Positions 7,635 to 12,871 of a stretch of 12,871 nucleotides of DNA are shown piece after piece. The DNA is from Acidimicrobiales bacterium (lineage in GTDB: Bacteria; Actinomycetota; Acidimicrobiia; Acidimicrobiales; RAAP-2). Where the stretch lies: the NCBI GenBank assembly GCA_030044045.1, contig JASHWO010000142.1, positions 1 to 12,871 of the forward strand, in the 5' to 3' direction. Numbering within the stretch: position 1 is the first letter of the stretch; the number at the start of each line of letters is the position of its first letter. A program made the translations under genes and the position numbers. The notes beneath the pieces were generated by a model, which saw only the letters and a program-made list of their open reading frames with translations, searched no databases and was not told the origin of the DNA.

Positions 7635-8852
7635 ATGGAGCTTTCGGTGGGCGAGCGGCGGGCAGTCACGACCAAGATGGCGACGGCCTACCGTCGTGGC
7701 ACCAAGGCGCAGAAGGGCGCCGTCTTGGACCAGCTGGTCGAGCTGACCGGCTGGCACCGCGACCACGCCCGGGCCCGCCTGCGGGCGGCGGGAGCGATCC
7801 GCGTGGTGCGGGCGAGGACCCCCCGGCCCCCCACCTACGGCCCCCGGGTGCTCTCGGCCCTGGAGCTGTGCTGGCGGGTCGGGCGGGCCCCGGCCGGCAA
7901 GCGCCTGGCCCCCATGCTCTCGATCCTCGTCCCGCTGCTGCGGCGCGACGGCGAGCTCGACCTCACCGACGAGGAGGCCGAGCTCCTCTGCCAGATGAGC
8001 CCGGCCACCATCGACCGCCGGCTCCAAGGGGTCAAGCTCGTGGCCGGCCGGGGGGTGTCCCACACCAAGCCCGGCTCCCTCTTGAAGGCCCAGATCCCGG
8101 TGCGCACCTGGTCGGAGTGGGACGACGCCACCCCGGGCTTCTGTGAGATCGACCTGGTCGGCCACGAGGGGGGCAACTCGACGGGCGAGTTCTGCTTCAC
8201 CTTGACCGTGACCGACGTGGCCACGGGCTGGACGGTCAACCGCTCGGTCAAGAACAAGGCGGCGGTCTGGGTCACCGAGGCCATCGAGCACGTGGCCTCG
8301 GTCCTGCCCTTCGCGCTCTTGGGCATCGACTCGGACAACGGCTCGGAGTTCATCAACCACCACCTGCTGGCCTACTGCGAGGCGAAGAAGATCACCTTCA
8401 CCCGCTCGCGCGACGGCCACAAGAACGACGGCTGCCACGTCGAGCAGAAGAACTGGACCCACGTCCGAGAGCTGGTCGGCTACCTGCGCTTCGACACCGA
8501 CGCCGAGCTGGGTCTCTTGAACCGGATCTGGGAGCTCGACCGGACCTACACCAACCTGTTGTGCACCCAACAAAAGCTCGTCGAGCGCCGCCGCGAGGGT
8601 GCCAAGGTCATCAAGCGCCACGACCGCGCCAGGACCCCGGCCGAGCGGCTGGCCGCCACCGGCGTGCTCAGCCCGGCCCGCAAGGCCGCGCTCACCCGGG
8701 CCCGCAACGCCCTGCGCCCCGGCGAGCTCCAGCGCGACATCGAGGGGCTCTGCGCCCGTCTGGAGCACCTGGCCCTGGCCAAGGCCCCCGCCACCTACCG
8801 GCCAGTCAACCGGGCCTTCAACGCCCCTCGTCAGGCGGAGGGTTCTTCGTGA
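7635..8852 (+). CDS. DDE (rve/integrase-core) transposase of the insertion sequence
   Basis: Catalyses transposition of the surrounding element. The ATG at 7635 gives 405 residues beginning MELSVGERRAVT; the frame is open 17 codons further up, to a TTG inside the left inverted repeat. Using numbering from that TTG (422 residues), residues 18-75 look like an N-terminal helix-turn-helix region. The RNase H-like catalytic core is CEIDLVGHEGG (D190), GIDSDNGSEF (D251) and DGCHVEQKNWTHVR (E287), with 35 residues between the last two, the classical DD(35)E spacing. The C-terminal part (residues 315-415) is helical and Arg-rich. The stop codon lies inside the right inverted repeat. No frameshift or internal stop is seen, so it may be active. 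The ISNCY/IS481-like family label is from memory of such proteins and needs a database match. Confidence 0.9.
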   Translation: MELSVGERRAVTTKMATAYRRGTKAQKGAVLDQLVELTGWHRDHARARLRAAGAIRVVRARTPRPPTYGPRVLSALELCWRVGRAPAGKRLAPMLSILVPLLRRDGELDLTDEEAELLCQMSPATIDRRLQGVKLVAGRGVSHTKPGSLLKAQIPVRTWSEWDDATPGFCEIDLVGHEGGNSTGEFCFTLTVTDVATGWTVNRSVKNKAAVWVTEAIEHVASVLPFALLGIDSDNGSEFINHHLLAYCEAKKITFTRSRDGHKNDGCHVEQKNWTHVRELVGYLRFDTDAELGLLNRIWELDRTYTNLLCTQQKLVERRREGAKVIKRHDRARTPAERLAATGVLSPARKAALTRARNALRPGELQRDIEGLCARLEHLALAKAPATYRPVNRAFNAPRQAEGSS

Positions 8853-8860
8853 GGCAACGA
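8832..8860 (-). repeat. Inner right inverted repeat (IRR), 29 bases
   Basis: Exact reverse complement of 7581-7609. It contains the transposase stop codon (TGA at 8850-8852) on the plus strand. With the adjacent T at 8831 it supplies the minus-strand TGA that ends the truncated secreted protein gene. Confidence 0.92.
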
Positions 8861-8871
8861 CTCAGGGTTCC

Positions 8872-8895
8872 CGGAGGATTTGACGTGAGGCAACG
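8872..8895 (-). repeat. Outer right terminal motif of the IS
   Basis: On the minus strand it reads CGTTGCCTCACGTC and ends TCCTCCG. The first 12 bases are identical to the inner repeat, 36 bases away. It pairs with the imperfect outer left motif at 7547-7569, giving an extended imperfect inverted repeat around the inner perfect one. Confidence 0.7.
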
Positions 8896-11668
8896 GGGTG
8901 GGCACGGTCACCACCGATGTCACTGTGCCCGCGGCGGTAAAGGTGTAAAGCTCGTCTGTGGGCGTCGACAGCTCGAACTGGCCGGCGCTATCGACGCTCA
9001 AGAGGTCGGTGTAGCCGGCCGGCGGTGCGTAGTGGCCGTGCCCGTCGTTGGTGAACGCCGCGGTGTCGCCTGTGGCCTGGACGAGGACGACCTCCGATCC
9101 CAGGTCGAAGAGCTTGGTCCACCCCCCATCGAGGTTGGCCGCCGACAGGCTCCAGCCGGCCGGGAGGGTGAGTGGGTTGGGGGCCAGCCAGTTCGAGGGG
9201 ACCAGGTACTCGGGCTGTGTGGTCGGGCTCACGACGTGCTTCATCCACAGCTCGTCGGTGGCGTCGGCCGATGTGCTCCAGGCCTCGACGGTGATCGCGT
9301 GGGCCCCGGCACCCAGTGTCACGCTCGACCCGAAGGTGGGGGCCAGCGTGCTGTCGCCGCCCGACCAGTCGTTGGTGACCAGTGTGCCCCCGGTGCCCTC
9401 GTAGACCCGCATGCCCCCGGTCGAGAGCACCCCGAACTCCCAGTGGCCGGTCGAGGGCACGGTCACCACGCCGGTCCACTTGACGAGGAACGGCCCGCTG
9501 TCGAGCCCCCCGGTCGCCGGGGCCTCCGCCGTCCACTGGCCGTCCACCTGGGGGTCGAGCCGCCGGGTGACGAGGGTGTCTGTGGCCGAGAAGTCGTGCC
9601 CACCGCCCACTGTCTTGTAGTACTGGCCCTCCAGGCCGTGCTCGCTCGACTCCAGGGAGTTGTAGCTGAGGGAGAGCCCGGCCGAGCCGGCCAGGGTGGC
9701 GATCTGGTGGGTGGAAGAGGTGAACGAGAGGTCCCCGGTCACCAGGTTGACCGTGACGCTGGCCGGCGAGGTGCCCGGCGAGGGCGCCCCGGCCGAGGGG
9801 GTGGTGGTGGACCCGGGGGCCGCCCCCACCGTGTCGGTCGGTGACGGCCCGCCCGCCCCCAGGTGCAGTGTCACCTTGAACTGGTTGACCGATCCCGCCG
9901 GGAGCGGTGTGACCGTCATTGTGACCGTTGTCGCCTGGCGCTCGGTCAGCGTGCGGACGTAGTAGGTGGTGCCGTCGGTGAGCGACCCCGCCGGCACCGT
10001 CCAGGACGCCGGTGTCGTCCTGTGGTCGGGCCGGAACCAGCCCGAGTCCACGACCAGGCCGGTGCCGGCGGCATCCGTCGAGATCTGCACCTCGTAGGAG
10101 ACGACTGTGCAGAGCAGGTGTGTGGCTGTCTTGCATGTGCTGACCGGCGCGGCGGTCACCGTCGGGGTGGCGGTCGGGACGGTCGAGCCGTTGGCCGGGG
10201 TTGTGGTGGTGGTCGCCGGCGGCGCCTGCGCCAGGGTCAACAGGAGCTCGATGCTGCTACCCCCTCTCCCGTAGATGGCGAATGTGGCGAACGTCTTTTC
10301 CGTCTCGCTTCTCGTCTCTGTCCCGACCAGGCCGAAGTAGACGTTCTCCGACGAGCCGTGCTCGAACAGCTCGTCCAGCGCCGATGTCCGCCCCCCTTGC
10401 AGGGGTACCTCGGTCAGCCGCTCTCCCGTGCCCTCACCGAGGAGCGCCCCGGTCTCGATGGCGCTGTAGGTGGGCGCTGTCCTCGACTCGTCCAGGTAGA
10501 CCGAGGTCGGCGTTGTGACTGTCGTATGGCCGCCTATGGCGTCGAGGTCGAGGCTGGCTTCCACGACCCCCCACGGCGGGGACTGGTCCAGGTAGGAGTA
10601 GAGGTCGAACTGGAGCACCGCCCGGAACTTCGTGCTCCCTGTGTCGCCGACTTCGGCCACGTTCTCGTAGTCACCGGCATCGGCACCTGTTGTCGTGGTG
10701 TACGCGCTGTCGGGACGCACTGTGGTTGTGAGCGAGGGGTCGACGGTGACCGGGAAGGCCGACGCCGCCAGGCCGGCCAGCCACGTCGGGCTCACCGAGA
10801 CCGCCACCGCGCCGCCGGGGCGCCCTGTCCCTGCGGCCACCGCCACCTCGGTGGCCCCCGAGGTGGCCGCCGGCACCACTGTGCCCCCGGCCGTCGTGAC
10901 CACCAGGGGTGGCACGACGGCCACTGCCTGGCCGCCGGCCACCAGGTCGAGCCCGCCTGTCGGGGCGCCAGGCTGGGCGGTGACCCCGGCTGTGAGGTCG
11001 GCGTCGAACGTGCTCTGGACGCTGGCCGAGGAGAGGACGAGATCCTCGTCGACCCCGGTCGTCGTCACCTGGTAGGTGGCGTTCACCCCGGGCCACAGGT
11101 CGGCGTAGGTGGCGGTCGACTTCGAGACCGTCGGCGTCACCGCCGAGGCCCCGACCGGATCGAAGCTGATCGGTGCGGCGGTGCCCGAGACCTGGACCGG
11201 TGATGTCGCGCCTCCCGACGGCCCGAACGAGGCCGTCCAGGCGTTGGCCGCAGAGTGGAAGTGGCCGGGCGCGGTGGGGTCGGTCTCCAGTGTGGTGACG
11301 ATGGGGGCGAACGTCGTCTGGCCCGCCGGCTGGTAGTTCACCGGTGCCGCGTACAGCGCCACCTGGCGGGCGCCGTCAGCCAGTTGCCAGACGTCAGAGG
11401 TGGCGGTGTCGTCCCCGGTGAGCTGGCGGACCCTGGGCGATGTCGACGCGCCCTGCTGGGTGGTGTTGACCCCGGGGGAGGCGGCCGGGGCGGGGTGGGC
11501 CAGGGGTGCCGAGGGGATCAGGTGCACCGGCACCCGGTGGTGTGGCGTGCCCTGAACAGCGCCCGCCGGGCTGGCCGGGCCGACGACGGCCATCGTCGTG
11601 GCCAGCACGGCCAGCGCGGCCGGTCCGTACAGCCGGCGCCGGGCGGCCCGTCGGTCCTCGGTCATCGT

Positions 11669-11676
11669 CTCCCCCT
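11669..11676 (-). promoter_or_regulatory. Ribosome binding site for the large secreted protein
   Basis: AGGGGGAG on the minus strand lies three bases before the ATG at 11665, close but usable through its G run. It supports this start, which also gives a canonical signal peptide. Confidence 0.6.
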
Positions 11677-11728
11677 CGTCTCGTCAGTCAGGGCCGGCCT
11701 GTTGGGCCACCGGTTTCGGGTATTGATC

Positions 11729-11758
11729 AGTATCGAGTACGAGGTAGATGGGCATCAA
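11729..11758 (-). promoter_or_regulatory. Candidate promoter for the large secreted protein gene
   Basis: On the minus strand TTGATG (11753-11758) and GATACT (11729-11734) are separated by 18 bases, resembling sigma-70-type -35 and -10 boxes. They would give a leader of roughly 55-60 bases before the ATG at 11665. This is the most AT-rich stretch upstream of the gene. The match is modest and there is no experimental support. Confidence 0.35.
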
Positions 11759-11764
11759 CCATCT
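11746..11764. promoter_or_regulatory. Inverted repeat AGATGG-N7-CCATCT overlapping the candidate -35 box
   Basis: A perfect six-base palindrome with a seven-base spacer. It covers the candidate -35 hexamer of the secreted protein gene, a typical position for an operator. The regulator is unknown, and arms of this length can arise by chance. Confidence 0.35.
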
Positions 11765-11789
11765 AAAAATGAACTTTACGCGAACAACC

Positions 11790-11808
11790 TGGCATAGAAG
11801 TGGCATAG
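11790..11808. repeat. Direct repeat TGGCATAG spaced 11 bases
   Basis: TGGCATAG occurs at 11790-11797 and again at 11801-11808, one helical turn apart, upstream of the candidate promoter of the secreted protein gene. The spacing is what a tandem-binding activator would need, but no regulator is encoded nearby. Confidence 0.4.
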
Positions 11809-12158
11809 GAGTAACACGGGCTCGTGTGGCGTCGCGTGTCGACCGGGCGTAGGTGGATCGGGTCCTGTCGCCGGGGTGGGCGGCGGCGCGTTCGGCGGTC
11901 GCCCGTTCTCCGGTCTCCGGCGTCCTCGCACGTCTTCGGGCCGCTCAAGGCACCCGGCTGGCTCCATCGCCGGTCGACCGTTCCTTCCGTCCGGATCTGG
12001 GGACTGCCCCCAGGTACCGGTCCCCACGGAAGCTGCGCTACCGTCCCGAGGCGGGGTGCTATCAGAGTGTGCACGGAGAGTCGGACTGTTTGTCCGGGTC
12101 GGTGTTGACCCATCGGACCGTTTTGTGGCTCCAGTTGCCCATCCACTAACAACCGTCG
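11809..12158. other. About 350 bases with no recognisable gene
   Basis: GC-rich sequence between the repeats upstream of the secreted protein gene and the NlpC/P60 remnant. Open frames exist on both strands, as expected at this GC content, but none has a convincing start, recognisable domain or conserved-looking composition. No tRNA-like fold or clear terminator was found by eye. It may be decayed coding DNA. Confidence 0.5.
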
Positions 12159-12524
12159 TTACCCGGGACGGGTGGCTGCCAGGTACTGCATGCCCCCGAC
12201 GCGCGCCCAGGTCGTGGGGAGGCGTCCTCCCGCACGTCGACGCCGGTGTAGGGGGCATCGACCATCACCTCCGACGCCGCCGCCAGCCCGACGTGCTCCA
12301 CGGCCGGAGAACACGACGTCGCCTGGTTCGAGCGGTGTGCCGGTCGGGTACGTGCGGGGCGACGTCGGCTGCACGAGCCGCGGCGGACCGCGTCCCGGTC
12401 GGCACCGACACACTCACAACGGCCGGCAATCCATCGGCCTCGACCGGTGACTCAACACAGGTCGTCGTGCTGCGGGGCCAAGCAAGTTGACGGGATCCTG
12501 CCGGCTGCCACCAGGTAACGCAAC
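12159..12524 (-). pseudogene. Decayed NlpC/P60 (C40) peptidase remnant
   Basis: Pieces of an NlpC/P60 domain occur in the right order on the minus strand but in different frames. First is a YVWGG-like [13 protein letters not shown] (12486-12524). Then comes TGTPLEPGDVVF (PGDVVF at 12309-12326), and then, shifted in frame, VEHVGL (12301 downward) and MVDAPYTG (12242-12265). Last, back in the first frame, is QYLAATRPG at a TAA (12159-12161). These parallel [23 protein letters not shown] and IYVGATRP of the intact lipoprotein at 3955-4887, with the DCSGLV region unrecognisable. At least two frameshifts make a functional product unlikely. The downstream half is convincing; the upstream half, and so the right limit, is uncertain. 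Confidence 0.6.
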
Positions 12525-12670
12525 GTTGCCCGCGGCGATCCTCTGCCAGCGGCGGCGAAACCCTGGCACTCGACGTGGCCGTGTGCGTGGCGAACGACCC
12601 TCCATGAGGTGTTGTCCCCATGACCTGGGAGTTTTCCCTTATAAGCCACCATTTCAAGGGTGGATTTCCG
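12525..12670. other. Junction between the ComM and NlpC/P60 remnants, partly AT-rich
   Basis: No gene is recognised here. About 12600-12670 is visibly less GC-rich than everything around it, an AT-richness that continues into the ComM remnant to about 12697. It contains small hairpins, for example GGGAAAACTCCC on the minus strand and CCACC-N8-GGTGG on the plus strand. It could be the scar of a lost insertion, a short foreign segment, or a degenerate terminator. Confidence 0.4.
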
Positions 12671-12871
12671 CTCTCCCATCTCATCTAAGAAAAGTACCCC
12701 GTGCGTGGCCAGGCTGATCTCGCCGGGCCGCATGGCCCAGGTGCCCCCGCCCACCAGGGAGACCGCGGACGCCCCGTGGTGGGGTGCCCGGTAGGGCGGG
12801 CGATGGAACAGCCCGTCGGGGGGCAGCGGGAGCCCGGCGGCCGAGTGGACGCGCCCCACCTCGATCGCCTC
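12671..12871 (-). pseudogene. ComM/YifB-family (Mg-chelatase-like AAA+) fragment, both ends missing
   Basis: Reading leftward from the window edge, the frame encodes [13 protein letters not shown], then [28 protein letters not shown] and VLFLDEMGE. This is the signature stretch of ComM/YifB ATPases, with the last block as Walker B. ComM relatives are hexameric helicases aiding branch migration in natural transformation; the role of actinobacterial homologues is less clear. The N-terminal half, including Walker A, lies beyond position 12871. After the GE at about 12671 the expected continuation (a Leu-rich helix and an NPCPCG block) is absent, although the frame stays open to 12452 with unrelated sequence. 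The gene is therefore broken at its 3' side. The Walker B is written in unusually AT-rich codons (GTA CTT TTC TTA GAT). Confidence 0.75.

Larger units (their letters stand above)
7547..8895 (+). mobile_element. Insertion sequence with one DDE transposase and doubled terminal motifs (ISNCY/IS481-like rve group)
   Basis: An element of about 1.35 kb with a single transposase gene filling its interior. Perfect 29-base inverted repeats lie at 7581-7609 and 8832-8860. A related but imperfect pair lies further out, at 7547-7569 and 8872-8895, so the outer limits are taken as 7547 and 8895. If only the inner repeats are counted, the element is 7581-8860. No target-site duplication is seen with either choice: flanks ending GAGCATCG (left) and beginning GGGTGGGC (right) do not match for the outer limits. 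The left flank is the leader of the M48 gene; the right flank is the coding region of a large secreted protein. The two flanks therefore do not look like one original target. Family assignment rests on the transposase and is tentative. Confidence 0.85.
8831..11665 (-). pseudogene. Large secreted DNRLRE/PA14/RHS-type protein, 3' end truncated by the insertion sequence
   Basis: N-terminal 944 residues of what was probably a much longer surface or polymorphic-toxin-like RHS protein. A signal peptide (RRAARRR, hydrophobic 14-30, cleavage near AGA, residue 36) directs export. Residues about 300-480 (TVDPSLTTTVRPDSAYTTTT, then KFRAVLQFDL) resemble the DNRLRE region common before RHS repeats. Residues 484-600 look like a Fn3-type Thr-rich module, 637-672 (VNLVTGDLSFTSSTHQIATL) like an RHS preamble, and 676-810 like a PA14 domain (GLEGQYYKT ... 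VKWTGVVTVPSTGHWEFGV). Residues 835-920 lead toward YD/RHS repeats that never arrive. From about residue 924 the frame is IS sequence (PLPHVKSS ... LPHEEPSA, then stop). The missing 3' part is not beyond the IS. A truncated secreted protein could still be made. The gene seems to use more ACA threonine codons than its neighbours, a visual impression. Confidence 0.8.

Noticed and set aside
8831..8860. Peptide LPHEEPSA shared by the C-terminus of the secreted protein and the N-terminus of the transposase frame
   Set aside because: It is explained entirely by the perfect inverted repeat being read inward from both ends; it is not a protein motif.
11763..12258. Minus-strand frames of 129 and 160 codons upstream of the secreted protein gene
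   Set aside because: They are Pro/Arg/Thr-rich with no domain or convincing start, overlap each other in different frames, and run into regulatory-looking AT-rich DNA.
12452..12670. Continuation of the ComM frame past Walker B as a novel C-terminal domain
   Set aside because: The sequence overlaps the NlpC/P60 remnant and shows nothing expected of a ComM C-terminus; chance read-through is more likely.

Overview
The window is very GC-rich throughout. It encodes an F420-cofactor (FO synthase) radical SAM domain, an actinobacterial-style long LOG-family protein, FadD-like acyl-CoA ligase and secreted DNRLRE/PA14/RHS-type protein. GTG starts and 4-base start/stop overlaps are common. Together these point to a high-GC actinomycete, possibly of the Acidimicrobiia; the class-level placement is inference from gene style, not a measurement.

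Positions 1-7480 are a compact, apparently intact housekeeping block. A CofH domain (5' end outside the window, behind a tandem-repeat linker that suggests a fused FbiC-type enzyme) is translationally coupled to a LOG-family Rossmann protein. Facing it is a fatty-acyl-CoA ligase, and divergent from that by only 41 bases is a putative lipoprotein carrying both a lytic-transglycosylase-like and an NlpC/P60 domain. Convergent to that, on the minus strand, are an M48 metallopeptidase and glucose-6-phosphate isomerase, joined by a GTGA overlap. Genes here overlap at their ends (14 and 34 bases for the two convergent pairs), leaving no room for classical terminators.

Positions 7547-8895 hold an insertion sequence with a single DD(35)E transposase. 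It has perfect 29-base inverted repeats near each end and a second, degenerate copy of the same motif about 35 bases further out on both sides. The element sits 66 bases upstream of the M48-pgi operon. On its other side it terminates a large secreted protein gene (minus strand, 8831-11665) whose RHS/toxin part should have followed. The missing part is not on the far side of the element, and I see no target duplication, so the locus looks rearranged or deleted through the element.

Positions 11666-12871 are gene-poor and decayed: an upstream region of the large secreted gene with palindromic and direct repeats, about 350 bases in which I recognise nothing, a frameshifted NlpC/P60 remnant, and the broken end of a ComM/YifB-type AAA+ ATPase gene that enters from the right edge and loses homology at an unusually AT-rich patch. 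The right-hand 5 kb thus reads as an accessory, turnover-prone region abutting a conserved block, with the insertion sequence at the junction.
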